64,000 bases of DNA from Liriodendron chinense. Taxonomy: Eukaryota > Streptophyta > Magnoliopsida > Magnoliales > Magnoliaceae. Both the position numbers and the translations under genes were made by a program. Location: NCBI GenBank assembly GCA_003013855.2, contig ML058407.1, forward strand, positions 682,001 through 746,000, in the 5' to 3' direction. Below are positions 21,391 to 31,895 of the stretch, piece by piece. The notes beneath the pieces were generated by a model that was not told the DNA's origin, did no database searches, and saw nothing but the letters and a program-made list of their open reading frames with translations. The stretch's first letter is position 1. Each line of letters begins with the position of its first letter.

Positions 21391-23262
21391 CTAGGGGTAG
21401 TATCGTAGCAAATGCTCCACGTGCCAAGGGCGACGTACGTGCTTCCCCAGCATGTCTTCAAGATAATAAGTACCGGGTCGCACAACCCTAATAACCCGAT
21501 ACGGGCCTTCCCAATTTGGATCTAATGAACGAGCAGGAACTCCGAGATTTTGCCTTAGTACCAAATTTTCGGGTTGGAAGGATCTAGGCCGAACCCTAGC
21601 ATTTTGATATCGAGCAATACGTTGTTGATACGCTGCCACTCGCACTTGAGAAGCATTTCTTCGCTCTTCCAGGAGATCAAGATGAAGTCGGAGGTTTTCG
21701 TGATTGCTCGCGGGATCGTACTGCTCGATCCGATATGAGGGGACTTGAATTTCCACTGGTACCACTGCGTCAACACCAAATGCTAAGGAGAAAGGAGTTT
21801 CACCTGTTGATGTACAAGCCGTGGTTCTATAGGCCCATAATACCTCTGGCAGAAGTTCTGGCCACACCCCTTTACATTCACCTAGCTTGGTCTTTAAATG
21901 GTGCTTTATTATTTTATTCACTGCCTCGACCTGCCCATTCGCCTGAGGATGATATGGAGAAGTGCGGAGATTACGTATTTTCCATTTGTCGCAAAATTCA
22001 TCAAAGGCTGCGTTGTCGAACTGCGTTCCGTTATCGGTAATTATAGTATGAGGAAGTCCGAAACGACATATGATATTTCTCCATATAAACTTAGTAGTTT
22101 GTTTTTCAGTAATCTTGGCTAATGGTTCTGCCTCGGCCCATTTGGTGAAATAATCAACCGCCACGATCGCGAACCTATTCTGTCCTTTTCCCATAGGTAA
22201 GGGCCCGATGATATCGATCCCCCACTGGGCAAAAGGCCAAGGGCTATCAACTGGGGTCATCCGCTCAGACGGTACACGAGGTATGGGTAGATATCGTTGA
22301 CACTTGTCGCATTTTTTAGAAAATTCGATGGCGTCTGCTTTCATCGTGGGCCAATAATATCCTTGCCTCATCGCTTTATATGCCAGGGATCGCCCCCTGG
22401 GATGATTACCACATGCCCCCTGGTGTATTTCATCTAGAACACGATGTGCTTCTTCTGGATGAAGACACCTTAGATATGGCAAGGAGAAGCTTTTTCGCAA
22501 CAATATTCCATCTTGTAAGGTGTACCTGGCAGCTCGAAGCCGAATTTGTCTCGCAGCTTTCTTGTCTTCTGGTAGGTATCCATCTCTGAGGTAAAGGATG
22601 ATAGGATCCATCCAGCATGGAGACGATTGTACCGATAGAACTTGCTCTAGAGTCACTTGGTCGATACTCAAGTTCTGACGATGTGCGATGGGGATCGAAT
22701 GTGATAACTCCGATTCCGGCGCAGAAGCGAGTTTTGCCAAGGAATCGGCAAGTTGGTTCTGCTCGCGAGGGATATGAATTATTTTATAAGTCTTCAACTT
22801 AGCGAGCAGGATGAGGACACGAGACTTGTATAAGGCCATTCTTTCTTCTTTGGCTTCGAATTCACCAAGAACTTGATTGACAATGAGCTGGGAGTCGCTA
22901 TGAATTATCAAATTCTGGACTACGAGGACAATGGCCAGTTCGAGGCCAACAATTAGGGCCTCATATTCTACTTCATTATTGGAGACGCGTGATTCGAAAC
23001 GCAGAGCGTATTGAAAATGCGACCCGTCGGGAGCCGCTAAAATCAGGCCCGCTCCACTGCCAGTGGCCCGTGACGACCCGTCCACGAAGAGCGACCATGG
23101 AGGCTGGTCGCTGGTCATGACATTATCTTCAGAAGAATATGTAAATTCGGCTATGAAGTCAGCCACGGCCTGGCCCTTGACTGCGGTCCTAGGACAGAAT
23201 GAGATATCGTGCTCACTGATCTCGACCGCCCACTTAGTTAAGCGCCCGGAAGCCTCAGGTTT
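21391..23262 (-). CDS. Pol C-terminal part of C: second RNase H and integrase
   Basis: This frame continues directly from the upstream gag-pol frame after a single TAA (23263-23265); its first Met is at 23166. From that Met, residues 22-150 form a second RNase H domain (LFVDGSS, NEVEYEALIVG, HSDSQLIVNQ), the mark of Tat-type elements. Integrase follows, with a zinc-binding region (EEAHRVL...GACGNH, then CDKC near residues 286-289) and catalytic Asp 318 (WGIDIIG), Asp 378 (ITDNGTQF) and Glu 414 (NGQVEAVNK). The C-terminal tail has LDPNWEGPYRV. The catalytic residues are intact. As part of the polyprotein it would be made only by readthrough, unless translation restarts. Confidence 0.93.
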   Translation of the reverse strand, partial: KPEASGRLTKWAVEISEHDISFCPRTAVKGQAVADFIAEFTYSSEDNVMTSDQPPWSLFVDGSSRATGSGAGLILAAPDGSHFQYALRFESRVSNNEVEYEALIVGLELAIVLVVQNLIIHSDSQLIVNQVLGEFEAKEERMALYKSRVLILLAKLKTYKIIHIPREQNQLADSLAKLASAPESELSHSIPIAHRQNLSIDQVTLEQVLSVQSSPCWMDPIILYLRDGYLPEDKKAARQIRLRAARYTLQDGILLRKSFSLPYLRCLHPEEAHRVLDEIHQGACGNHPRGRSLAYKAMRQGYYWPTMKADAIEFSKKCDKCQRYLPIPRVPSERMTPVDSPWPFAQWGIDIIGPLPMGKGQNRFAIVAVDYFTKWAEAEPLAKITEKQTTKFIWRNIICRFGLPHTIITDNGTQFDNAAFDEFCDKWKIRNLRTSPYHPQANGQVEAVNKIIKHHLKTKLGECKGVWPELLPEVLWAYRTTACTSTGETPFSLAFGVDAVVPVEIQVPSYRIEQYDPASNHENLRLHLDLLEERRNASQVRVAAYQQRIARYQNARVRPRSFQPENLVLRQNLGVPARSLDPNWEGPYRVIRVVRPGTYYLEDMLGKHVRRPWHVEHLLRYYP

Positions 23263-26200
23263 TTAAAGGACTTGTCGTAGTGGATGATTTGTTGGTACTA
23301 AAATAGCATGGGCTTGAAAGTAAGGTCGCAGTTTTCGAGCCGCCGTGACTAAGGCTAGGGCCAGTTTCTCCATATCAGAATACCTATTTTCTGCATCGAC
23401 CATTGCTCGACTGATATAATAAACGAGCCTTTGCACCCCGGAATCTTCTCTTATTAAAGCGGCGCTAACAGCCATGGAAGACACAGATAAATAAAGAATG
23501 AGTTGCTCATGAGCTACAGGTTTAGATAAAATGGGAGGAGTGCTCATGTATTGCTTCAGTTGTTGGAAAGCTTCTTCACACTGAGGTGTCCACTTCCAAT
23601 CAGATTTGGCCGTTGCACGAAGGAGCTTGAAGAAGGGCAAGCACTTGTCAGATGCTCGCGAGATGAACCTGTTCAATGATGCGATGCGACCTGCCAGACG
23701 CTGAACGTCCTTCAGAGTAACAGGGGATTTCATCTCTATCAATGCTTTAATCTTTTCAGGATTTGCCTCAATTCCACGCTGGCCAACCATGAACCCAAGA
23801 AATTTCCCTGCAGACACTCCAAACGCGCATTTTTCTGGATTTAACTTCATTTGATACTTCCTCATCAGATCAAAGGCTTCTCGAAGATCTGAAATGTGGT
23901 TATCTTCAACGATGCTTTTCACGAGCATATCGTCGACATACACTTCCATATTCCTACCGATTTGAGCAGCGAACATTTTGTTGACAAGACGTTGATAAGT
24001 GGCCCCTGCATTTTTAAGACCAAACGGCATTACCTGGTAGCAATATAGTCCTCGATCTGTGATGAAGGCAGTATGCTGGCTATCAGGTGGATGCATCATA
24101 ATCTGGTTGTAACCAGAATAAGCATCCATAAAGCTGAGGAGAGCATGTCCAGCTATTGAGTCGACCAACTGGTCGATCCGCGGTGTCGGAAAGCTATCTT
24201 TGGGGCATGCTTTGTTTAAGTCTGAATAGTCGACACACATCCTCCATTTGCCATTAGCTTTCCGGACGAGAACTACGTTTGCGACCCACTCTGGGTAGTC
24301 AACTTCCTTTATGAAATTAGCCGCGAGTAGCTTTTCAACTTCAGTTTTGATTGCCATTTGTCTTTCTGCAGTAAAGGCACGTCGACGCTGATGTACGGGT
24401 TTATGCTTCGGGTCAATGTTGAGACGATGTGCGATGACATCAGGATCGATGCCTGGCATATCTTTATGAGACCAAGCAAACACATCCTTGTATTCGGTGA
24501 GGAAACGGATCAAATTTTCACGATGGACAGTGGTCAAGGAGGACCCGATGCACACGATCTTAGATGGGTCGTCTTCGGTCAGGTGGATCGCCACTGTTTC
24601 CTCCCCTGGAGTTCCCGACTTCAGAGCATTTTCTCTCGGATCCAACGAGGTGGTCGAGGGAACGCCGGGGGATCCTTGAGCTATTTCCAGGACGGGCGTC
24701 GCTTGAGCCTTCTTTCGATCTTGGAGGGCTATCTGGTAACAAAACCGTGCCTCTTGCTGACTTCCTCGCATGACCCCGATGCCATTTGGGGTAGGAAATT
24801 TAACACATAAATATGAAGGGTGCAAGGCCGCTCCAACCTTAGTTAGAGACGGCCGCCCCAAGATGGCGTTATATGCTGATTTTCGGTCCACGACGAGGAA
24901 GTTAACGAAGACGGTGGTCTTCGCTGGACTCTCCCCAAAAGTGACTGGGAGATCGATACTTCCTTCAGGTGTTACTACCTCTCCTCCAAAGCCGACAAGA
25001 GGGGTCGATACTGGCTTGAGGAGGTTTCTGGCAAGTGTCATCTTGTCGAAAGCCTCCAAATAGAGAATATCGGCTGAGCTACCTGTATCCACCATAATTC
25101 GATGAGTCAGATAATTTGATACCTTCAATGTGACTACGATGGAATCTTCATGAGGGAAGTGAATTCCTGCTGGATCTTCGAGGGTGAAAGAAATTGGAGG
25201 ATGGCTAGCTTTCGATGAGTTGGACGCTTGTTCCAGCCAATAGATCTGCTGGGGTTCTTTGGACGCCTTTCGAGCGTATGCCTTTCTTGAAGCTTGAGAG
25301 TCACCCCCGCAAGCTGGTCCCCCGACGATAGTGCAAATTTCTCCCGTGGGTTCGGCGTCCTCCTGGTCGGTTTGATGATGAGGTGGTTCCTTTTGGCGAG
25401 ATGAGGTCTTCGCCCTTTCTGGTGATCGATTTTTACGAGCAACATAATCCTGGAGATGGCCTTTTCGAATAAGAGCTTCGATATGGTCTCGTAAAGAAAT
25501 GCAGTCCTGGGTCCTATGCCCGTGATCTTTGTGAAAGTAACAGAACTTGCTCTTGTCCCTCTTCTCGGGATCGGACTTGATCTTTGTAGGCCACTTCACA
25601 TATGGCTTGTGTTTAATCTCCATTAGAACTTTTTCAGGAGACTGATTAAGAGGAGTGTAATTATGATATTTACCAGAGTAAGGCTTCTTGGGAGAACAAT
25701 CGCGCTGGTCACGACGGTATTTCTTATCTGTAGAAGAGGTTCCTTTTGGCATGCGCTTCTTACTCTGTACTCCATGGCGTATCAATGCGACTTCTTCTGC
25801 ATTGATATATTTCTGAGCTTTGGCTTGGAATTCTGCCATAGTTTTCGGCGGGCTTTTATCTAAGGAAAACCTGAATTTCTCACTTGTTATTCCGGCAATG
25901 AGGGCTGTAAGACCCTTTTCTTCAGTGTAACCCTCAGTTTGAATGGCTTCGGCAGTGAATCGTACTGTGAACTCCTTTATCGTCTCCCCATGCTGTTGTT
26001 TCAGATTCATCAGATGGGAGGCTGGCTTCTTAATGCGAATACTCCCCATGAATTGAGAAAGGAATATCTCTGATAACTGGGAAAAGGAATTGATGGAACG
26101 GGGCTTTAACCCCCGGAACCACGTACGAGCTGCATCCTTCAATGTAAGGGGAAAAGCCCTACACATGATTTCTGAACCATGTCCCTCCAACTCCATGAGG

Positions 26201-26904
26201 GACCTATATGTTTCCAGATGTTCCAGAGGGTCGTCAATTCCTGTGTACGGAACGATAATAGGCGCTCGATATTTTCTGGGTAATGGGGCTTCCATGACCT
26301 CGCTGGCGAAGGGAGATTCAGATTGGTGTATCGCCGCCGTGACGGCAGATGGCCGATTTGCCTGGTATCGCTGTTCCATGACATCAAAACGATCTTGGAT
26401 TCTTTTGAGATCTCCTTCCCATGGTAGGGTATAGCTAGATGTTTCGGCGGTGGAACCTTGCGGTTGAGGTTGTCGAGACGAACTGGAATGTATGGAATGT
26501 GGAGACAGTACAGGGGGATGGCCGCCGAGTGGCGGGACCTGTGGTTCGTCCATAGAATGTCTGGAGGCTACCGGTATGGGTTGCGGTGGTAACCCTCTGG
26601 AGGGTTGTTTTTGCGGTTCAGGGAAGTGTTGATCTAGCAGATTTGACAGCGCCTGAACTCCGGCATTTAGAGTTAGGAGAGTGTTTCCGAGGAAACGTAG
26701 GACATCATCTTGATTTCCAGAGGCCTCCAATAATGGGTTCGTTGATGGCATATTTGGGGCTCCTTGAGGGATATCAGTCGGAACGGGTGGGAGGGCAGGT
26801 GCGGATTCCGTCTCATCAGGTGGAGGTGGTGCCTGCCTCGAAGTTGAAGGATGAACCGCCTTTTTTGGAGGCATCACCGAAGGATTTTGATCGGTGGTTA
26901 ACAC
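23263..26904 (-). CDS. Gag-Pol of C: Gag, protease, RT, first RNase H
   Basis: A 1213-residue frame. Residues 1-210 are a Pro- and Gln-rich N-terminus. Gag core is at about 215-370 (ETYRSLMELEGH, LKPRSINSFSQL) and a knuckle of form C-x2-H-x4-H-x4-C lies at 455-468. The aspartic protease site DTGSS is at 606-610. RT spans about 850-1030, with YVDD at 989-992 and the MPFGLKNA segment before it, and the first RNase H lies at about 1110-1210. It ends at TAA 23263-23265, directly after LRQVL and in frame with the downstream part, so the whole polyprotein is broken by this one codon. The N-terminal Met at 26904 lies 24 bases after the PBS. Confidence 0.95.
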   Translation of the reverse strand: MLTTDQNPSVMPPKKAVHPSTSRQAPPPPDETESAPALPPVPTDIPQGAPNMPSTNPLLEASGNQDDVLRFLGNTLLTLNAGVQALSNLLDQHFPEPQKQPSRGLPPQPIPVASRHSMDEPQVPPLGGHPPVLSPHSIHSSSSRQPQPQGSTAETSSYTLPWEGDLKRIQDRFDVMEQRYQANRPSAVTAAIHQSESPFASEVMEAPLPRKYRAPIIVPYTGIDDPLEHLETYRSLMELEGHGSEIMCRAFPLTLKDAARTWFRGLKPRSINSFSQLSEIFLSQFMGSIRIKKPASHLMNLKQQHGETIKEFTVRFTAEAIQTEGYTEEKGLTALIAGITSEKFRFSLDKSPPKTMAEFQAKAQKYINAEEVALIRHGVQSKKRMPKGTSSTDKKYRRDQRDCSPKKPYSGKYHNYTPLNQSPEKVLMEIKHKPYVKWPTKIKSDPEKRDKSKFCYFHKDHGHRTQDCISLRDHIEALIRKGHLQDYVARKNRSPERAKTSSRQKEPPHHQTDQEDAEPTGEICTIVGGPACGGDSQASRKAYARKASKEPQQIYWLEQASNSSKASHPPISFTLEDPAGIHFPHEDSIVVTLKVSNYLTHRIMVDTGSSADILYLEAFDKMTLARNLLKPVSTPLVGFGGEVVTPEGSIDLPVTFGESPAKTTVFVNFLVVDRKSAYNAILGRPSLTKVGAALHPSYLCVKFPTPNGIGVMRGSQQEARFCYQIALQDRKKAQATPVLEIAQGSPGVPSTTSLDPRENALKSGTPGEETVAIHLTEDDPSKIVCIGSSLTTVHRENLIRFLTEYKDVFAWSHKDMPGIDPDVIAHRLNIDPKHKPVHQRRRAFTAERQMAIKTEVEKLLAANFIKEVDYPEWVANVVLVRKANGKWRMCVDYSDLNKACPKDSFPTPRIDQLVDSIAGHALLSFMDAYSGYNQIMMHPPDSQHTAFITDRGLYCYQVMPFGLKNAGATYQRLVNKMFAAQIGRNMEVYVDDMLVKSIVEDNHISDLREAFDLMRKYQMKLNPEKCAFGVSAGKFLGFMVGQRGIEANPEKIKALIEMKSPVTLKDVQRLAGRIASLNRFISRASDKCLPFFKLLRATAKSDWKWTPQCEEAFQQLKQYMSTPPILSKPVAHEQLILYLSVSSMAVSAALIREDSGVQRLVYYISRAMVDAENRYSDMEKLALALVTAARKLRPYFQAHAILVPTNHPLRQVL

Positions 26905-26927
26905 GATTGATTTTGACGATCAAGTCG

Positions 26928-26945
26928 TTCCCACAGACGGCGCCA
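26928..26945 (-). other. Primer-binding site of C
   Basis: On the minus strand TGGCGCCGTCTGTGGGAA starts three bases after the 5' LTR end. This PBS type is common in Tat/Retand-type plant elements. Confidence 0.9.
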
Positions 26946-26948
26946 AAC

Positions 26949-27980
26949 TGTTAATGTCAGATTTTGTAACGAGACCCTCCGACTTTCCTCCTTCACTCCA
27001 GCAGGGACTTCCACCACCAGACCTGAAACGGAACAGCAAATAAGGGCGGCTGGGGACCAGCCGTTAGCCCTCCGATGCTTAAGTTAAGCCACCGTAAGAA
27101 GAGAAGCTAAGCAAAAATGGGAACAAGATTGAATGTTCTGCGTGTACCTGCTCTTAATGGAGCCACCCCTTTATATAGATCTTAAACAATCCAATTTGTC
27201 ACTTAAGATGTCGAAATCCCGTTGATGTCGCGTACGATACTGAGATCTTGCTGAAATCATGGGATAAGATCCTATCTTTCGAGTCAGATCCAACCCAATG
27301 ATTTACTCCAACAATCACGCCCCTTGATGGCAATCCCTTGAGATCCGGATCCATTTAAAGAAGATAAACCCAAAAGCCAACCTATACAGGCTGCCAGTAA
27401 GCGTGGTAATAGCGCTGACATGTCATGATAAACTGGAAGCCGTAGTTGGAGTCATAGCCTCCGAAAAGGAAGGAGACGCCCGTAGTTGGAGTCATAGCCT
27501 CCGAAAAGGAAGGAGACGCCAACAAGACGGAAACCACCGAACTGGATGTAGCCCTGCTTAGTGTCGCAGAGGGATTGGGGAAATTGCTCGACGGGAATCG
27601 GGTGCTAGTGCCGAAGACCATCCAAACCAAAAACGAAGACTCAGGGCTATTCTGATGTCGGGAGCTGCTCGTGTCAGGGATGCTCGCTTTCGTGAGGTGC
27701 GACCCCTCCTGACGAGCCCGAGCAGAGCTGCTCGCATCCGGGAGATGCGACCTCTTCTGAAGAGCACGAGCCGAGCTGCTCGCATCAGGGATACGCGACC
27801 CCTTCTGAAGAGCACGAGCCGAGCTGCTCGCATCCGGGAGACGTGACCCCTTCTGAAGAGCACGAGCCGAGTTGCTCACATCCAGGAGACGCGACCCCTT
27901 TTCGCGAGCACGACCTGGACTCCTCGCATTCATATGGTCGCGACCCTTCACTTCTTGTCAGACTGTATTGGCCTACAACA
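26949..27980 (-). repeat. 5' LTR of C (1032 bp)
   Basis: The partner of 17051-18042. It is 40 bp longer because of an exact tandem duplication, 27441-27480 repeated at 27481-27520. A TATA-like element lies on the minus strand near 27169-27177. Confidence 0.95.
27441..27520 (-). repeat. 40-bp exact tandem duplication in the 5' LTR of C
   Basis: CGTAGTTGGAGTCATAGCCT... occurs twice in direct succession with no mismatch. The other LTR has one copy. The 40 bp equals the whole length difference between the LTRs. Confidence 0.95.
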
Positions 27981-27985
27981 TCGAT

Positions 27986-28033
27986 CTTTCCGAATTATTA
28001 CTACTTCGCAACCCTACACTTGGGGAGTGAACA
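27986..28033 (+). repeat. 3' LTR of B, last 48 bp
   Basis: CTTTCCGAATTATTACTAC...GGGAGTGAACA continues the LTR interrupted at 17050. The duplicated site of C (27981-27985) precedes it and the duplicated site of B (28034-28038) follows. Confidence 0.93.
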
Positions 28034-28985
28034 ATAGACCCACTGATTTGTACTCATCGCATACACCTTGAGGAGAATGCGAAGACATTTAAGTAACCAC
28101 AAAGACGACTCAATCCAAACATGAAGGATGTGGTTAAGCCCGAAGTGGTGAAACTATTGGATGTGGGTATTATTTACCCAATATCCGATAGTCAATGGGT
28201 GAGCCCAACTCAAGTGGTGCCTAAGAAATCCGGAATAACCATCGTAGCCAATGCCAACAATGAACTCGTACCAACCAGAGTCACTACCGGTTGGAGAATG
28301 TGTATTGACTACAGGAAACTAAACACTGTCATGAGGAAAGACCACTTCCCCCTACCGTTTGTTGATCAAATTTTAGAAAGGTTGGCGGGTCATTCCCATT
28401 TTTTGCTTCCTTGATGGCTATTCAGGGTACAACCAAATAGAGATCGCCCTTGAATACCAAGAAAAGACTACACTCACATATCCATTCGGCACTTTCGCCT
28501 ATCGACGGATGCCGTTTGGACTATGCAATGCTCCCGCCACTTTTCAGTGATGTATGATGAGTATCTTTTCTGATATGGTGGGGACAATTCTCAAAGTCTT
28601 CATGGATGATTTCTCAGTATTTGGTTGTAGCTTTGATGAGTGCCTTGTGCACTTGAAATCTGTGTTGAAAAGATGTGAAGAGAAGAACCTTGTGTTGAAT
28701 TGGGAGAAATGTCACTTCATGGTTCAAAAGGGAATTGTACTTGGTCACATCGTTTCACAAAACGGAATCGAGGTGGACAAAGCGAAAATCGATCTTATCT
28801 CTAACCTTCCACCACCCAAGAGCATACAAGATGTGCGGTCATTTTTGGAACACGCAGGAGTTTATAGAAGGTTCATAAAGGACTTCAGTTAACTCTCTCG
28901 TCCTTTATGTAACCTACTTCAAAAGGAGAATTCATTCGAGTGGAATGAAGATTGTCAAAATGCCTTTACCACACTTAAAGGTATT
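28034..28985 (+). pseudogene. Reverse transcriptase of element A (broken)
   Basis: From 28039 the frame matches the Athila RT lead-in that B interrupted (GIDPLICTHRIHLEE), with a TAA at 28094-28096. The RT fingers and palm follow (WVSPTQVVPKKSG, WRMCIDYRKLN). A one-base shift lies in the T run near 28400. MPFGLCNAPATFQ is followed by a TGA about 28551. The catalytic motif FMDD is at 28599-28610. The frame closes at 28892 (TAA after FIKDFS). The catalytic Asp pair is present, but at least four breaks make the enzyme non-functional. Confidence 0.88.
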
Positions 28986-29523
28986 TTGACATGTGCTCCC
29001 ATAATGCAACCACCTGATTGGAGCCTTCCTTTTGAAATTATGTGCGATGCAAGCGACTATGCTATTGGGGCCGTGCTAGGCCAAAGAAAAGAGAAGAAGC
29101 CATGTGTTATCTACTATGCAAGTAGAACCTTAAACTCAGCCCAAGCAAACTACATTACTACAGAAAAAGAACTTTTAGCCGTAGTTTTTTCCTTGGACAA
29201 GTTTAGGTCATACTTGATTGGATCCAAGATCATCAAATTCATTGACCATGCCGCACTTAAGTACTTCTCTCTAAGAAGGATGCTAAACCACGGTTGTTAA
29301 GATGGATCCTTTTACTCCAGGAATTTGACATAGAGATACTTGATAAGAAAGGAGTAGAAAATGTAGTGGCTGACCATCTCTCTAGACTCGTTCTCACCGA
29401 TTCCCCTGAAATGACCGTGATCAATGACATGTTCCCTGATGAACAACTTTTTAAAGTCTCCCAAGTGCCATGGTATGTGGACATTGCTAACTATCTTGCT
29501 ACAGGTACGATTTCTACACATTG
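28986..29523 (+). pseudogene. RNase H and connection region of element A (broken)
   Basis: RNase H carries IMCDASDYAIGAVLGQ, ITTEKELLAVVFS and the start of the HADHAALKYLL-type segment (FIDHAALKYF). A frameshift near 29270 moves the end of the domain (LLQEFDIEI..KG, VADHLSRL) to another frame. In this family RNase H removes the RNA strand. There is only one RNase H, as expected for Athila and unlike C. Confidence 0.85.
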
Positions 29524-30765
29524 AAAAAAGCAAGATAAGGATAAGTTCTTCAATGAGGTGCGAAAGTTCCTATGGGACGACCCATACTTATTCAAATATT
29601 GTCCCGATCAAATCATAAGGAGATGTGTGCCAGATGATGAACAACAAAGTATCATCTCCTTTTGTCATTCTCAGGTATGTGGTGGCCACTTTTCAGCTAA
29701 GAAGACCATAGCTAAAATTCTGCAATGTGGGTTTTATTGGCCCACTATGTTCAAAGACACACATAAGTTTTGCAAAACATATGAGCCTTGTCAGAAATTG
29801 GGAGGAATCTCCCGTAGAAATATGATGCCACTCAATCCCATCTTAATAATTGAATTTTTTTTATTATTTGGGCATCGATTTCATAGGTTCATTCCCATCT
29901 TCTTTTGAAAACGTATATATCTTGCTTGCTGTTGACTATGTGTCCAAATGGGTCGAGGCGATCCCATGCCGGAATAATGACCATAAAACAGTCATTCGTT
30001 TCTTAAAAGAGAATATTCTTTCCCGGTTTGGAACACCTCGAGTCATCATAAGTGATGGACGGTCTCACTTTTGTAATCACCCATTTGAAACCTTAATGAA
30101 GAAATATGGCATAAAACAAAGTGAGCACTCCCTATCACCCACAAACTAGTGGACAAGCTGAGATATCCAATAGGGAGATTAAACACATTTTGGAGAAAAC
30201 GGTGAACCCCGATCGCAAGGATTGGTCGCTTCGACTCACCAATGTGCTTTGGGCTTACCGTACCGCTTTTAAGACCCCTATTGGAATGTCTCCCTATAAA
30301 CTTGTCTATGGGAAAGCTTGTCACTTGCCTGTGGAGTTGGAACATAGGGCATATTGGGCAATTAAGAAGATGAATTTTGATTCTGACAAGGCGAGCTCGT
30401 TACGCAAACTACAATTGAATGAACTTGAGGAAATCCGGAACGAAGCTTATGAAAATGCGAGAATTTACAAGTACAAGACGAAGGTGTTCCATGATAAGAA
30501 CATTCTTCGTAAGACATTCACAATTAATCAAAAAGTCCTTCTGTATAATTCTCGCCTACATTTATTTCTGAGAAAATTGAGATCTCGATGGACCGGTCCC
30601 TACATTGTACAAACTGTCTACCCATATGGGACCGTCAAGTTGTTAAATCCAAGGAACGGCAACATCTTTAAGGCGAATGGTCAGCGATTAAAGCCGTTCT
30701 TTGAGAAGTTTCCTTCAGAAGGTATGTCCATACCTCTGACTGATCCTGTGTATCAGGATGATTGA
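29524..30765 (+). pseudogene. Integrase of element A (broken)
   Basis: The zinc-binding region (HSQVCGGHFSAKKT...CQKL) has lost a canonical Cys (YEPCQK). The DDE core is split over frames: GIDFIG about 29871, SDG about 30051 and GQAEISNRE about 30150. A long frame from 30121 to 30765 carries the end of the core and the C-terminal tail (RSRWTGPYIV), closely matching X. Frameshifts lie near 29860 and 30118. The stop TGA is at 30763-30765. Confidence 0.88.
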
Positions 30766-31895
30766 TCTCCTAGTCTGATGGAGGTATAGAGTAGTTAGGA
30801 TTAGGATTTTGTTGCTTTTGTTTACTTTTTCATAGGTTTGTTACAAGGAGGAAGAATTCTAATTTTCAATCTCTCGAGTACTATCATTCCTCACTCCCTC
30901 CTCTTTTAGAATTGCTCTCATGTTTTGCTCATTGAACATCTTTTACATTGAGGACAATGCAAGACTTGGTTGGGGGGTGTAGGATCACTTGGATGAATCC
31001 AGCGTTTTATAACACGTTGAGCAATTATGGAGAAAATTTTCGATCTCTTTGAAATTCAAAACTCTTTTGAAAAACTTTGTTCTATGCATTCGAGATGATA
31101 TGAGTATAAGAAGAGGAGATACGAAGTGTATGAAGTTGTAAGTCTTGAACTTCTTTTAGCATAATGGTTTTATATATGAATTCCCCTATTTATGTGATTG
31201 ATAGAAAATTTGAACACTCTTACACCCTACTTCACATTACACGATTTTCATGGGTTGAAAGGATTATGTGATTTGTGGATTAGCTAGACTTTGATTTAAG
31301 GTGTTGAGAAACCAAGCCGGGGTACTTTGTCCATCCTTGTCCATGGGAAAATAACGAAAGATATGGATTTTTAAAAATCCTATCTAATTTAAAGAAAAAG
31401 GAAAAGGAAGGATGAAATTGGGAATGATGGAAAAATGGTAGAAAATTCCGATTAAGGCTACCTATTACCAACCGGGGGATGGTCTACCCATAACCAAAGC
31501 TGGAAATGGGACGTAGTGTGAAAGCTGTCGGAAGGACACTAAGGAAAATTCCTGTCATTGGTTTGTTGTTGCTCTATACCTTGAGATCTATAGTCTAGTT
31601 GATCTATGAAGAAGATAATCCTGGAAACTCATGATATGAATTTTCACTATGCACACTAGGTTGAATTTGTTCGAGTTCTTCTATTTATCAACCAATCAGC
31701 GAGAATTTCAAATGGATGCTTATTATGTTTTGAGAGTTTACGGTTTCAACCTCTATCACCTAATTTTTCTGAATCTTACACTTGTGTGTTTTGGGATATA
31801 TAGATGAATGGTTTTTAAAGGAGAGTTGGGTTTGGAGAATGAAACTATTTCACGCATGTTTTGCTTAGGACTAGCAAAATGCTGGTTGGGGGGTG
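30766..31895 (+). other. Non-coding 3' region of A
   Basis: CTCCTAGTCTGATGG follows the stop. The internal PPT copy GGTTGGGGGGTG is at 30968-30979 and the terminal PPT, an identical 12-mer, is at 31884-31895. No gene is seen. Confidence 0.75.

Larger units (their letters stand above)
17051..27980 (-). mobile_element. Element C: nearly intact Tat-type Ty3/gypsy element, TSD TCGGT/TCGAT
   Basis: A complete 10.9-kb element in reverse orientation. In its own direction it has the 5' LTR (27980-26949), PBS, one long gag-pol frame with a single stop, a non-coding stretch, an antisense gene, the PPT and the 3' LTR (18042-17051). The target-site duplication is TCGGT (17046-17050) and TCGAT (27981-27985), with one mismatch. 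Two RNase H regions and an antisense extra gene place it in the Tat group. The LTRs differ by a 40-bp duplication and about 13 substitutions counted by eye, so the insertion is recent compared with its host B. Confidence 0.95.
9634..28033 (+). mobile_element. Element B: complete pol-less Athila derivative, TSD ATAGA (contains C)
   Basis: This element has both ends in the window: 5' LTR 9634-11057, PBS, gag, protease, tail, PPT and a 3' LTR that is split by element C. It is flanked by ATAGA on both sides (9629-9633 and 28034-28038). Without C and its duplicated site it would be about 7.5 kb. The LTRs are 1424 and 1421 bp. It has no RT, RNase H or integrase, and B' lacks the same segment, so this is a multiplied non-autonomous family. 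It probably depends on a full Athila element such as A or X. Confidence 0.93.

Noticed and set aside
23063..26954. Plus-strand frames of 60-150 residues across this stretch
   Set aside because: They are shadows of the minus-strand gag-pol of C, whose domains and catalytic residues are clear.
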